This document shows positions 16,994-29,058 of a stretch of DNA of 64,000 nt, in pieces (the stretch's first letter is position 1; every line of letters starts with the position of its first letter). The notes beneath the pieces are model-generated. The model searched no databases. It was not told the origin of the DNA and saw nothing but the letters and a program-made list of their open reading frames with translations. The position numbers and the translations under genes are program-made. Location: the NCBI RefSeq assembly GCF_006965485.1, contig NZ_CP041360.1:1798001-1862000 (forward strand). Reading direction: 5' to 3'. This stretch comes from Spirosoma sp. KCTC 42546. Its GTDB lineage: Bacteria > Bacteroidota > Bacteroidia > Cytophagales > Spirosomataceae.

Positions 16994-17012
16994 CCACATA
17001 TGTGGTCAATTT
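16987..17012. repeat. 26-bp perfect palindrome holding two stop codons
   Basis: AAATTGACCACATATGTGGT continues to a full 26-bp palindrome centred between 16999 and 17000. The TGA of the plus-strand kinase (16991-16993) and the TGA of the minus-strand lipoprotein gene (17008-17006) are its mirror-image parts. It is a likely short bidirectional terminator, with AAATT/AATTT at the ends giving short T-runs. Confidence 0.88.
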
Positions 17013-17545
17013 AAGTAGGGTAGAGTTATGGTATCGGTTTCAACTACATTGCTGGCGTTAAAGTCACGATCCCGAATTCGAATCTGAAACTTAGTCGGGT
17101 AAAATACATTTGTTGTACCGTACGTAAAAAGTTGATTAAAATCCAACGACCCCTCAATCGCTCCTTTAGGTTTTCCTTTGGTCAGTTCAGGGAAAAACAA
17201 GGTTTTATAGATAGGCTGTGGGTACTCTACATATTGCTTATTAACGAGTCGAAGCGCTTTGATTTCATAATTTCCCCAGCCACCGTTGGCCGAGTAACTG
17301 GAAATCGTCGTTTCGGATGGATTGTCGATACCGAGATTACCATCACCATCTTTGAAGCCAATGGTAATCACAACAGAATCTCGTTTCGACTGACCGACCC
17401 CTTTGCCCGCTGCGATCTGGTATTTAAACATCCCTTTAAACTCAATGGATGGAGTGTTTGAGTAATTTGGTTCGTTGAAGCAGGCCGTTAAAGTCAGGGC
17501 AATGCCTACTACGAATAAATACGGTTGAATTTGTTGCCGTCGCAT
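17006..17545 (-). CDS. unknown lipoprotein
   Basis: 179 residues from ATG 17545. The N-terminus is a lipoprotein signal with lipobox LTLTAC (C22). The mature part is beta-rich, with VVITIGFKDGDGNLG (a DGDG loop that could bind calcium) and IRDRDFNASNVVETDTI near the end. Such proteins occur widely in Cytophagales, and no function is established. Its stop codon shares a palindrome with the convergent kinase. The next gene, on the opposite strand, starts 38 bp upstream of this ATG, so the two are divergent. Confidence 0.75.
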   Translation of the reverse strand: MRRQQIQPYLFVVGIALTLTACFNEPNYSNTPSIEFKGMFKYQIAAGKGVGQSKRDSVVITIGFKDGDGNLGIDNPSETTISSYSANGGWGNYEIKALRLVNKQYVEYPQPIYKTLFFPELTKGKPKGAIEGSLDFNQLFTYGTTNVFYPTKFQIRIRDRDFNASNVVETDTITLPYLN

Positions 17546-17583
17546 ACTGTTGTACTCGTTGTGCAATAAACGCTTTAGTTATT

Positions 17584-18744
17584 TTGTCTTTTTCATTAAC
17601 ACTCACACCCGAAGCTGCTTTACTTCGGAACTCACTCCGGCAGCAGATTCTGGAACTTAGTTCGAACTTGCCGGACCGTCCTGCATTCGAATCGCTGGCA
17701 CTAGCTGTTTTTCAGTATCAGGCGGTTTTTAACCCCTTGTACAAAGCCTACCTGCATCACCTGAATTGCCAGCCTGAACAAATTAGGAACCTGCGTCAGG
17801 TGCCGTTTATGCCGATTGGTTTTTTTAAAAAACATCCGGTGTTAAGCGGCATTGACACAACCTGTAACCCAGAGAGTACCGATACGCTGACCTTTGCCAG
17901 TAGCGGCACTACTGGTGAACAGACTAGCCGTCATTTTGTGCCAGATTTAGCCCTTTATAATACCATTAGCACCCAAATTTTTGAGCAGACATATGGCCCG
18001 CTCAACAACTTTCATATTCTGGCGCTGCTACCGTCTTATCTTGAACGAAATAACTCCTCGCTCGTGTATATGGTTCAGCAATTTATGGCTCAGAGTGAAA
18101 GCTTCCGGAGTAATCACTCGCAAATGAACGGGGCTGATGAACCCACATCCGGTTTTTTTCTGCACAACCATGCCGAGTTGACAGAACGACTGCGAAAACT
18201 AGCCCAACAGCCCGATCAGAAAAAGATTTTGCTCATTGGCGTTACGTTTGGCTTGCTGGATTGGGCCGAGTCGGAGCCGGATTTGTCCTTTCTGGGAACG
18301 TTGCCGAATCTTATCGTTATGGAAACGGGTGGTATGAAAGGTCGACGCAAAGAACTACTTCGCGAAGAGGTTCATGAAATTCTAACCAAACGGCTGGGGG
18401 TGCAAGCCATTCATTCTGAGTACGGTATGACCGAATTGCTATCTCAGGCGTATTCAAAGGGTGATGGACTATTCCAGCCAAGCGCAACGTTACGTGTTTT
18501 CCTTCGTGACATTAACGACCCATTTTCACTTTATCCAGAGATAACTAATCGCCTTGGGTCTCGACAGACGGGCGGAATGAACATAGTCGATTTAGCCAAT
18601 CTGGACTCGTGTTCGTTCATTGAAACCCAGGATTTAGGCCAGTATGTTAGTTTGGAAGGTGAAGCCACCCCGTCTGGCAATTTCCGGGTCATTGGCCGAT
18701 TCGATAATTCCGATGTAAGAGGCTGTAATTTAATGATTGAATGA
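17584..18744 (+). CDS. LuxE/acyl-protein synthetase family protein
   Basis: 386 residues from a TTG start at 17584; no ATG is available before the conserved region, so the start is uncertain. The protein matches the LuxE-like acyl-protein synthetase group of the ANL (AMP-forming) superfamily. It shows the phosphate-binding loop TFASSGTTGEQTSRH, the substrate region IHSEYGMTELLSQAYS and the C-terminal GRFDNSDVRGCNLMIE. LuxE activates a fatty acid with ATP in the lux system, but no luxC or luxD partner is near, so here the substrate is open. In Bacteroidota such genes often sit near envelope-lipid functions. The stop codon lies in a 38-bp hairpin arm. Confidence 0.8.
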   Translation: MSFSLTLTPEAALLRNSLRQQILELSSNLPDRPAFESLALAVFQYQAVFNPLYKAYLHHLNCQPEQIRNLRQVPFMPIGFFKKHPVLSGIDTTCNPESTDTLTFASSGTTGEQTSRHFVPDLALYNTISTQIFEQTYGPLNNFHILALLPSYLERNNSSLVYMVQQFMAQSESFRSNHSQMNGADEPTSGFFLHNHAELTERLRKLAQQPDQKKILLIGVTFGLLDWAESEPDLSFLGTLPNLIVMETGGMKGRRKELLREEVHEILTKRLGVQAIHSEYGMTELLSQAYSKGDGLFQPSATLRVFLRDINDPFSLYPEITNRLGSRQTGGMNIVDLANLDSCSFIETQDLGQYVSLEGEATPSGNFRVIGRFDNSDVRGCNLMIE

Positions 18745-18818
18745 GAGAGTAGTAGAATGAGTGAATAGTCAACAAGTACCCTATTCACTCATTCTACTAC
18801 TCTCTCATTCAATCATTA
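18731..18818. repeat. 38-bp perfect inverted repeat, 12-nt loop
   Basis: Arms 18731-18768 and 18781-18818 match exactly. The stop codon of the LuxE-like gene (18742-18744) is inside the left arm, and the right arm ends 5 bp before the stop of the convergent response regulator. The arm contains GAATGAGTGAA, a word also found in the hairpin at 45410-45501. Confidence 0.92.
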
Positions 18819-18823
18819 GACAG

Positions 18824-19975
18824 CTATGCATAGGCCTTCACGTCTTCCAGCGTAATTTCGTCGCCACACATAATGACCAGACGCTCGATGACGTTCCGTA
18901 GCTCCCGAACATTTCCTGTCCAGGGAAGCGACTGCAAGTAATTCATCGCGTCGGGTAAGAGGTCTTTTGCAGGAGCTCCATATTCGGTTGCGATGTCATG
19001 CAGAAACTTATCGGCCAGGAGTGGTATATCAACGCGCCGTTCGGCAAGGGGTGGTACATGAATCATAATGACACTCAGGCGGTGAAATAAGTCTTCACGG
19101 AAGTTTCCGTTTACAATTTCCTGCCGAAGGTCTTTATTGGTAGCCGCAATTACCCGTACGTTGACTTTAATTTCTTTATCGCCCCCAACGCGGGTAATCT
19201 TGCTCTCCTGTAATGCACGCAGCACTTTCGCCTGTGCCGACAAGCTCATGTCGCCAATTTCGTCGAGGAATAGCGTACCACCGTCAGCTTGTTCAAACTT
19301 ACCTACCCGGCGTGCAGCTGCTCCCGTAAATGAGCCTTTCTCGTGTCCAAACAGTTCACTCTCAATTAGTTCGCTTGGAATAGCGGCACAGTTTACTTCA
19401 ACTAATGGCTGGTTTGCCCGGCTACCTTTCTCATGAATTTGCTTGGCCACCATTTCTTTCCCTGACCCGTTGGCTCCGGTTACCAGTACCCTGGCTTCAG
19501 TAGCGGCTACGCGGTTAATCGTATCTTTAACTTTCTTGATCGGTTCCGATTCGCCAACGATTTCGTTCAGTTTGTAGATGCGCTTTTTCAGCGTTTTGGT
19601 TTCCTGAACTAATTTGGCTCGCTCAATGGCGTTGCGAACGGTAATGAGTAGGCGGTTGAGATCGGGTGGTTTGGTGATGAAATCAAAGGCTCCGCGTTTA
19701 GTTGCTTCAACGGCATTCTCAACATTACCAAAGGCCGAAATCATGACAACCTGGGTGCTTTTTTCCGCTTCGCTAACTTTCGCAAGCACCTCCAGGCCAT
19801 TCATTTTGGGCATCTTTATATCGCACAAGGCGACATCATAGCTTGCCTTTAGAATCATGTCCAGCCCTTCTTCGCCGTCTTTCGCTTCGTCAACATCGTA
19901 GCCTTCATATTCTAAAATATCGCGTAGAGCCGCCCGAATTTTTTGTTCGTCGTCCACGATAATCAGTTTGGCCAT
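18824..19975 (-). CDS. NtrC-type response regulator (receiver plus sigma-54 AAA+ domain) without DNA-binding domain
   Basis: 383 residues. The receiver domain (1-118) carries phospho-acceptor D52 (CDIKMPKMNGL), acidic D8/D9 and the TKPP lysine. The AAA+ domain starts about residue 138, with Walker A GANGSGKE (167-174) and Walker B GGTLFLDEIGD. The sigma-54-contacting loop reads GSFTGA (214-219) instead of the classical GAFTGA. The protein ends soon after the AAA+ lid (RNVIERLVIMCGDEITLEDV), so the usual Fis-type helix-turn-helix is absent. It would therefore act without its own DNA contact or with a partner. No kinase is adjacent; the one at 15797 is nearest. Confidence 0.92.
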   Translation of the reverse strand: MAKLIIVDDEQKIRAALRDILEYEGYDVDEAKDGEEGLDMILKASYDVALCDIKMPKMNGLEVLAKVSEAEKSTQVVMISAFGNVENAVEATKRGAFDFITKPPDLNRLLITVRNAIERAKLVQETKTLKKRIYKLNEIVGESEPIKKVKDTINRVAATEARVLVTGANGSGKEMVAKQIHEKGSRANQPLVEVNCAAIPSELIESELFGHEKGSFTGAAARRVGKFEQADGGTLFLDEIGDMSLSAQAKVLRALQESKITRVGGDKEIKVNVRVIAATNKDLRQEIVNGNFREDLFHRLSVIMIHVPPLAERRVDIPLLADKFLHDIATEYGAPAKDLLPDAMNYLQSLPWTGNVRELRNVIERLVIMCGDEITLEDVKAYA

Positions 19976-20282
19976 ACAAAAGGGATAAATTTAAACATCT
20001 GGATGTAAGTACTGGCCCGAAAATAGGGGATTTTACATCGGCATTCGTTATATCGACGCCTAAATTTGCTAAAATCCCTGTCTTTTTTCATAAATGCATA
20101 CCTTGGGCTACTATCTCATCTGCGTCTAAGTGTGTGAAGTTTCGACTCTATTGATACGTTCGATTCTATTAATTCTGGTTATCGGCCCCTGAGTATCTAT
20201 AGAAACTAAAGCGTCTGAATTGAAGGAATACTAATGATCATGATACTGAGAAGGATGATAGGAAACCGAAAATACAGCATTC
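19976..20282. other. 307-bp intergenic stretch with nonamer-like words
   Basis: No gene is seen. From 20143 the sequence runs GACTCTATT GATACGTTC GATTCTATT, three 9-bp units that share a 15-bp word (20147-20161) with the hairpin at 31785-31864. Only a weak counter-arm is visible near 20200, so it may be a decayed copy. The first part is the upstream region of the response regulator. Confidence 0.4.
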
Positions 20283-23597
<3,315 letters not shown>

Positions 23598-23725
23598 TTA
23601 TTTATGACACAAGCGAACTGTTTCAACTGGCATGGGTTGACAAAGAATCTGCCAACTCGTGACCTATGGCTTTGACAGCGTAAATTTCGCATAAATTTAA
23701 CCGCCTTTTACTGCCTTATACCCTC

Positions 23726-24673
23726 ATGTCTATACGTAGTCTAGTTTTTTGTTTATCACTTACCGCGCTTACCTTAACGGTTTCTGCCCAATCTCGTCGA
23801 CGCGCTCAGCTAACGGCTTCTCAATCAAATGGTCCTGTACCGGTGGTTTCGGCTCCACAGGCTCGTTTGCTGGAGAGTATGGTGATGAATAGCTCGCTGA
23901 TGAATCAGGCCATTAAGTTCTCGATTTACCTGCCCCCCGACTACTACGTTTCTAACCGACGCTATCCGGTGGTTTATCTGCTTCACGGGTTGGGAGATAA
24001 TGAAACGGGCTGGGTACAGTTTGGCGAGGCCGATCGTATTGCCGATGAGGGCATTAAATCAGGCGAACTACCACCAATGATTATTGTGATGCCCAATGCA
24101 GGCGTTACCTGGTATGTGAACGACTACCAGAATAAGGTTCGATACGAAGATATGTTTGTGCAGGAACTGATTCCGCACATCGACTCCTCCTTTCGAACCC
24201 GCACCGAACGCACGTATCGGGCTATCTCCGGGCTGTCGATGGGTGGATTTGGGTCGTTAACCCTGGCCATGCATCATCCTGAATTATTTAGTGCCTGTGC
24301 TGCGCTGAGTGCGGCCGTTCGTACCGATGAAACATTTGTCAGTATACCCGACGAGCGGTACAATACAGTATATGCTCCCATATTTAGTGGTCCTGCTCAA
24401 GGTCAGGATCGGCTAACACTTACCTGGAAGCGTAATAGTCCCATTACGCTGGCGAAATCGGCTCCAGAGAGTGATCTGACAAAAGTGCGCTGGTATCTGG
24501 ATTGTGGTGATGACGATGCGCTAACGGTTGGAAATGCCATGCTTCATATTGCACTACTAGAGCGTAAAATTCCCCACGAATACCGCGCTCGCGACGGAGC
24601 CCACACCTGGTCCTATTGGCGTAGTGGCTTACCTGACGCGTTAAAATTTATAGGAACCAGTTTTCATCATTAA
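23726..24673 (+). CDS. secreted esterase (esterase D / feruloyl-esterase-like alpha/beta hydrolase)
   Basis: 315 residues. A signal peptide ends about residue 21 (VSAQ), followed by a short variable linker and then the putative-esterase domain. The oxyanion-side motif is VVYLLHGLGDNETGW, the nucleophile S171 sits in SGLSMGGFGS, the acid is in the segment LDCGDDDALT, and the catalytic H293 is in DGAHTWSYW. Members include feruloyl and acetyl xylan esterases and S-formylglutathione hydrolase; with a signal peptide and a beta-galactosidase next door, a carbohydrate esterase is most likely. A bidirectional terminator follows. Confidence 0.88.
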   Translation: MSIRSLVFCLSLTALTLTVSAQSRRRAQLTASQSNGPVPVVSAPQARLLESMVMNSSLMNQAIKFSIYLPPDYYVSNRRYPVVYLLHGLGDNETGWVQFGEADRIADEGIKSGELPPMIIVMPNAGVTWYVNDYQNKVRYEDMFVQELIPHIDSSFRTRTERTYRAISGLSMGGFGSLTLAMHHPELFSACAALSAAVRTDETFVSIPDERYNTVYAPIFSGPAQGQDRLTLTWKRNSPITLAKSAPESDLTKVRWYLDCGDDDALTVGNAMLHIALLERKIPHEYRARDGAHTWSYWRSGLPDALKFIGTSFHH

Positions 24674-24734
24674 GAACTAGCCAAACCTATACGCCAGATT
24701 GCCCGAACGGTCTCTAAAGATCTTATAGATTTAA

Positions 24735-24775
24735 ATAAAAAAGCCGCGCAGGTACTACCTACGCGGCTTTTTTAT
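24735..24775. terminator. bidirectional intrinsic terminator
   Basis: ATAAAAAAGCCGCG (24735-24748) pairs with 24762-24775, and an inner AGGT/ACCT pair extends the stem. The A-run on one side and T-run on the other serve both the esterase gene and the convergent DUF2911 gene. This is the ordinary terminator type, for comparison with the long hairpins elsewhere. Confidence 0.92.
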
Positions 24776-24789
24776 GCATTCTGCTATAC

Positions 24790-25329
24790 TTAGTCAGGAT
24801 TTGTACGCTTCTGAAACGGGATTATAGCTTCGGTTTGGTCCCAGGCCAGAATCATATCGGTCCCGTTGGCTGAGGGAGAGAAGCTGATATAGAATTGCTC
24901 AGCCATCGGGCTATGTTTCCGTGATACAATAGGTACCCGTAGCACGTCTTTTGTCTGATCGTAATTCGTACCCCACTGGCCAGTTTCACGGTTGAAAATC
25001 GCGATCCACCCTTCGGCTGAGGGGATGGTCCAGAGAGAATAGTCACCTTTTTCTAAAGGTTGTCCGGCTACGGTTACGTTCTGGTCCAGTTCAATTACGG
25101 TTGCTTCGTTGGCACCGGTCCGCCAGACTTCACCGTAGGGAACAAGTCCGCCAAAAATCTTGCGTCCTTTCTTATAGGGTTGGCAGTAATCGACTTTAAT
25201 TTTCAGGCCATTTTGGTCTACCTGGGCAACGGCTTCGGGACTACTGGATTTGGTCCAGCTACGCAACGAGAAAAAGCCAATAAGTGCAACGGCAGCAATA
25301 ATACCGAGGATAATCAGTATACGTTTCAT
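24790..25329 (-). CDS. DUF2911 family membrane-anchored protein
   Basis: 179 residues with one N-terminal membrane segment (about 5-22). The rest is outside and fits DUF2911: VDYCQPYKKGRKIFGGLVPY, GEVWRTGANEATVIEL, LEKGDYSLWTIP, and a C-terminal strand ending MILAWDQTEAIIPF. The family is common in Bacteroidota and has no proven role. It is convergent with the esterase gene. Confidence 0.9.
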   Translation of the reverse strand: MKRILIILGIIAAVALIGFFSLRSWTKSSSPEAVAQVDQNGLKIKVDYCQPYKKGRKIFGGLVPYGEVWRTGANEATVIELDQNVTVAGQPLEKGDYSLWTIPSAEGWIAIFNRETGQWGTNYDQTKDVLRVPIVSRKHSPMAEQFYISFSPSANGTDMILAWDQTEAIIPFQKRTNPD

Positions 25330-25845
25330 GAATGCTCAGAGGTTAAGAACTGTCAGCCTGCAAGGTAGGAATATTTTGTAGTTTGCTGGCCTCCCAAAGA
25401 TTTTTATGGGCAAGCGTCAGGCAATAAGGAAGGAGGGGATTTTATTGCCTGACGGTAGGAAGAGAAGCAGAATGCAACGGTAAACGTTTATAAAATGGTG
25501 TGGATAGAAGCGGAAATTAGTACTATTAGAGTAGTCTCTGGCTGCCCAATTTATTCCATAGGTTGGTAGAGGAATGGAAGTTCCAGATCAAGAATGAATG
25601 GGTAGTGTAAAGTAACAAGTATCTCGGTATGCCTACTCGACAAATCTTTCAACGTCGGGATATTACTGACGAAGTAGGTGTTTTTACGAACGAACGAATT
25701 TTTACAAATTATCCTGACTGCTTACCTAATAGTATGGCTGGATAAGCCTGCCATTCCTAGGTATATAGAAGTTGGCTTTTTGTTGTATCATTACAAGTAC
25801 TTGTACTATTTTTCTGATTTACTGTCTGGATAGATTTTATTTAGT
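25330..25845. other. 516-bp intergenic region between divergent genes
   Basis: No gene longer than a few codons is seen. It holds one 13-bp hairpin (25415-25454) with a purine-rich loop. The last 100 bp before the kinase gene are AT-rich, as expected for a promoter, but no clear TAnnTTTG box was found. Confidence 0.5.
25415..25454. repeat. 13-bp inverted repeat in a divergent upstream region
   Basis: CGTCAGGCAATAA (25415-25427) pairs exactly with 25442-25454, loop 14 nt, with no T-run. Lying upstream of genes on both sides, it is not a terminator for either; an operator or leader structure is possible. Confidence 0.55.
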
Positions 25846-27621
25846 ATGCAATCTATTGGCTTGTGTAAACAAATGGCCAGACTTTTGTTCGGCGGGGCAA
25901 TTCTTGCATGTGGAATGATATGGGCTTATTCGGTCAACGCACAGACACCCCAGGTTGGTAAGCTCCTGTATGAAAAATTAGCTAAAACACAGCAGGAATA
26001 TAAAGAAGCAATGGCTACCGGCGACTCATTGGCCGTTGCTGAGACCTGTTATTTAATGGGCAAACGCTATGGCGCATTGGGCGATTATTTGACGGCCCAA
26101 AAGTGGTTTATCCGATCGTTACGAATACGGGAGCCATTGGGCCCTTCGGAAGATATTGGCAAGGTTTATCTCCGAATGACGGAGAATGAAGTCATTCAGA
26201 AACATTACCAGGCCGCCATGCAATACGCCCATCGGGCCGAAGCCAATATGCGCGTGGCTCATTCCATACAGGGTCAACTAAGTGCTAACAATGTACTGGC
26301 TGGCGTTTATGAGTTAGGCTGGAAAATGAACCATGAAAGGCCGGGGGCTATACTAATGGCGCCTGCTAATTCACTCGATAGTTCACTATATTATCTGCGC
26401 AGGGCTGAGAAAATGGCTATTGCTTTAAATAAGCCTTATGAGGTGGCCCTTATCTATAACTGTATGGGCAAAACATTGGCGCTGAAAGATGCACGTCATT
26501 CTATTCAATACCTGAAAAAAGCTTACGCCATATACGGTCCTATGAAGCAGCCGTATCCGCTCATTAATATCTCGCAGGAACTAGCTGATTGTTACCTGAA
26601 GCTCGGGCAACCAGGGGTTGCAAAAAAATGGCTGGATACCGCCACGCATATGCGCGACTCCACAGGGCACGGCGATTACTGGCAAAATCGAAATATTGAA
26701 GAAGTCTACACAAAACTTTACAAACAAACCGGGCAGTGGAGACTGGCATTTGATCATCAGGAAAAATACCTCTCCTTACTTGTTCAGACAATGAATGCCG
26801 ACCGGGAAGGTGCAATTGCCCGATCGGCAATGTTATATGAAATTGAAAAAAAGGAGGGGAAACTTAAAGCACAGCAGAAAGAGTTGGCGCTACGACAGGA
26901 GAGCCTAAAAGCCCAGCAAAGGCTAATCATTATTACTACTGTGCTGTTTTTGATGGCTGGTGTTGCCTGCGTATTTTTTTATTGGTTATTCAGAAAGTAC
27001 CTGCGCATTAGTGGACACAATGCTAAATTAGTGAGAGAGCAAAACCATCGGGTAAAAAATAACCTCCAGTCAATCACTAGTTTGTTAGGCTTACAATTTA
27101 ACCGATTAACCGATTCGGCGGCCCGCCAGGCCGTGGAAGAAAGCCTGCTACGCGTAGAAGCAATGGCGCTGGTACATCAGCGACTTTACGACGGCGATCG
27201 GTTAGTGGAGGTAGACCTTACGCACTATATTCCGGAGCTTGTTGGTGGCGTGTTACGTAGTTTTAGTTTTGATCATATTCGGCAGGAGTATGACCTCAGG
27301 CCAATTTGGCTAAATGCCGATGCAGCTGTTAACGTAGGGCTTTTATTAAATGAACTGGTTACCAATTCGTGTAAGTATGCATTTCCATTTCATCCAAAAC
27401 CTGTTTTGGAGATAGGATGCCAGGAAGAGAATGGACGGATTCGGATTTGGTTTTCAGATAATGGGCCGGGCTTTATGCCCTCCGCAAAAGGCAATTCGTT
27501 TGGGATGAAGCTGATCGATATGATCACTGAAAAATTGAAAGGGAAAAAGAGTTTTAGTGCTAATAAGGGTAGTCAGTTTACACTATCGTTTGACTGTCAG
27601 GCTTTAACAATGTCGTCCTGA
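25846..27621 (+). CDS. TPR sensor histidine kinase, HisKA_2 type
   Basis: 591 residues. An N-terminal signal/anchor (about 10-32) leads to a periplasmic region of about 330 residues with helical TPR-like repeats (YKEAMATGDSLAVAETCYLM, KVYLRMTENEV, IYNCMGKTLALKDA). A membrane segment follows (about 362-384). The kinase core is of the HisKA_2/HWE-like group: H401 in EQNHRVKNNLQSITSLLGLQ, then LLLNELVTNSCKYAF and FSDNGPGF in the ATPase domain. The response regulator starts 56 bp downstream, so they form one two-component system. This architecture is common in Bacteroidota; the signal is unknown. Confidence 0.92.
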   Translation: MQSIGLCKQMARLLFGGAILACGMIWAYSVNAQTPQVGKLLYEKLAKTQQEYKEAMATGDSLAVAETCYLMGKRYGALGDYLTAQKWFIRSLRIREPLGPSEDIGKVYLRMTENEVIQKHYQAAMQYAHRAEANMRVAHSIQGQLSANNVLAGVYELGWKMNHERPGAILMAPANSLDSSLYYLRRAEKMAIALNKPYEVALIYNCMGKTLALKDARHSIQYLKKAYAIYGPMKQPYPLINISQELADCYLKLGQPGVAKKWLDTATHMRDSTGHGDYWQNRNIEEVYTKLYKQTGQWRLAFDHQEKYLSLLVQTMNADREGAIARSAMLYEIEKKEGKLKAQQKELALRQESLKAQQRLIIITTVLFLMAGVACVFFYWLFRKYLRISGHNAKLVREQNHRVKNNLQSITSLLGLQFNRLTDSAARQAVEESLLRVEAMALVHQRLYDGDRLVEVDLTHYIPELVGGVLRSFSFDHIRQEYDLRPIWLNADAAVNVGLLLNELVTNSCKYAFPFHPKPVLEIGCQEENGRIRIWFSDNGPGFMPSAKGNSFGMKLIDMITEKLKGKKSFSANKGSQFTLSFDCQALTMSS

Positions 27622-27677
27622 TTCGCTAGTAACCCTAACCGGGTGTCTCAACTCTATATTGATGATAATTAATTCAG

Positions 27678-28436
27678 ATGGAAACGCCTTTACGTGTACT
27701 GATCGTAGAAGATGACCTGTTTATGGCCACAGATATGGAAGAAAGCCTGGTCAAAGCGGGCTACATTATCTGCGGGAAGGCAACTGATTTTGACGAAGCT
27801 GTCAGGCTAATGAAGCAAAATGCGCCCGATATTCTACTAGTAGACATAAAACTCAATGGACCTGCTGATGGAATAACGACCGTTAAAGAACTGATGCGTA
27901 TCAAATGGGTGCCTATAATTTATATAACGGGAAGCTCAGAAACCGAGACATTTAATCGGGCTAAAAGTACATTTCCAGCTGCGTTTTTGCATAAGCCTTT
28001 TCGCATACGAGAGCTATCCGCACAAATTGATCTGGCAATGCATAATTTTTATGCAGGTAATATTAATGGCGCTCCCGAGTTACCCGATCATACGTTTTTA
28101 CCCACAGGAAGTGGCTATATTCGAGTTATTAAGCCTGAAATTCAATTTGTGAAGGCCGACCGGGGGAATACCGAACTATTTCTGACCACATCTGGATTTC
28201 ATAGAATTTATCCGACTAAAGCCTATCAGCCCATCAATGTATCCCTGAACTTAGGCAAACTAGTGCCTTATCTGTCGGGCGGATTCTACCAATTATCGCG
28301 TTCGCTGGTTATCAATCTCAACTACCTGGATCGTATCGAGTCGAACCGCTTGTATATAGGTTCACAGGAGATTACAATTCCTGAAGGAGCCCGGAAGCCT
28401 CTGATTGACCGGCTACAGGTTGTCAGAACTCGTTAG
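27678..28436 (+). CDS. LytTR-family response regulator
   Basis: 252 residues. The receiver domain (about 5-122) has EDD at 11-13, phospho-acceptor D56 (LLVDIKLNGPADG) and the HKPF lysine. The C-terminal LytTR DNA-binding domain (about 145-250) shows IRVIKPEIQFVKADRGNTEL, YQLSRSLVINLNYLDRIESN and LYIGSQEITIPEG. LytTR proteins bind direct repeats in promoters. The cognate kinase gene lies directly upstream. Confidence 0.93.
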   Translation: METPLRVLIVEDDLFMATDMEESLVKAGYIICGKATDFDEAVRLMKQNAPDILLVDIKLNGPADGITTVKELMRIKWVPIIYITGSSETETFNRAKSTFPAAFLHKPFRIRELSAQIDLAMHNFYAGNINGAPELPDHTFLPTGSGYIRVIKPEIQFVKADRGNTELFLTTSGFHRIYPTKAYQPINVSLNLGKLVPYLSGGFYQLSRSLVINLNYLDRIESNRLYIGSQEITIPEGARKPLIDRLQVVRTR

Positions 28437-28536
28437 CTGATTTCCTTTAACTAAAATTTACTTGTAGATAAAATGTGTAAATAGGTCACTAGTTGCGTAT
28501 TGCTTAACTTTATGGCTTAAAATTGCTGTAGAGTGA

Positions 28537-28950
28537 AGCCGAGCCATCTGCGGTCATGCATCGCAGGAAGCTGTTAAGAATGTTGAAACGGCTATTTGTT
28601 TAGCGAAGTTAGGCTTCAAAGTACGTTTGCTGCCTATTACAAATGTGCCTGGCGTGAAAAATCCTGATGCCTATTTGATAGAGGAAGATATTGTGATTGA
28701 GTTCAAGCACAATACTACACCGACAGCGTCAGCGATTGAAAACGAACTACGCGACGCCAAAAAGCAAGCTAACTACGTTCTTCTCCACATCAAAAGTGAT
28801 CTGACAAAAGGGGCTTTAATACGGGGATTACGTAGTTGCATACACCGGGCAATAAATATTCTGGAAGTCTGGATTATTTTTAAAGGGGAATTATTCTGCT
28901 TTACGCCAGATCAAATTCGTAATGAGCCAATTGAGTATAAAATACAATGA
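28537..28950 (+). pseudogene. remnant of a CdiA-type C-terminal nuclease toxin domain
   Basis: The open frame starts after a stop at 28534-28536 and has no ATG or GTG start; a TTG at 28627 lies inside the domain. The readable part, EAVKNVETAICLAKLGFKVR then LLPITNVPGVKNPDAYLIEE and DIVIEFKHNTTPTASAIENE, fits the PD-(D/E)xK-like tRNA nuclease domain found at the C-terminus of CdiA and of phage/MuF toxins. The catalytic pattern is D in NPDA followed by E-x-K (EFK). The rest (AKKQANYVLLHIKSDLTKG, RAINILEVWIIF) is also typical. About 138 codons are left, so the carrier protein is missing and no immunity gene is recognised nearby. It may be dead or expressed from a weak start. Confidence 0.6.
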
Positions 28951-28984
28951 GGTGACGCTAAAACCGGCCGGTTGCATCACCTCA
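28948..28984. terminator. hairpin after the toxin remnant
   Basis: TGAGGTGA (28948-28955, overlapping the stop codon) pairs with 28977-28984, and inside it the palindrome AACCGGCCGGTT (28962-28973) extends the structure. No T-run follows on the plus strand. It could serve uvrB on the minus strand. Confidence 0.5.
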
Positions 28985-29058
28985 AGGAGGAGTCGAGGAT
29001 CTCTCCCCAACTATTACAAAGGTACTAACTACTTTAGTAACAATCAATATAACTAAAC

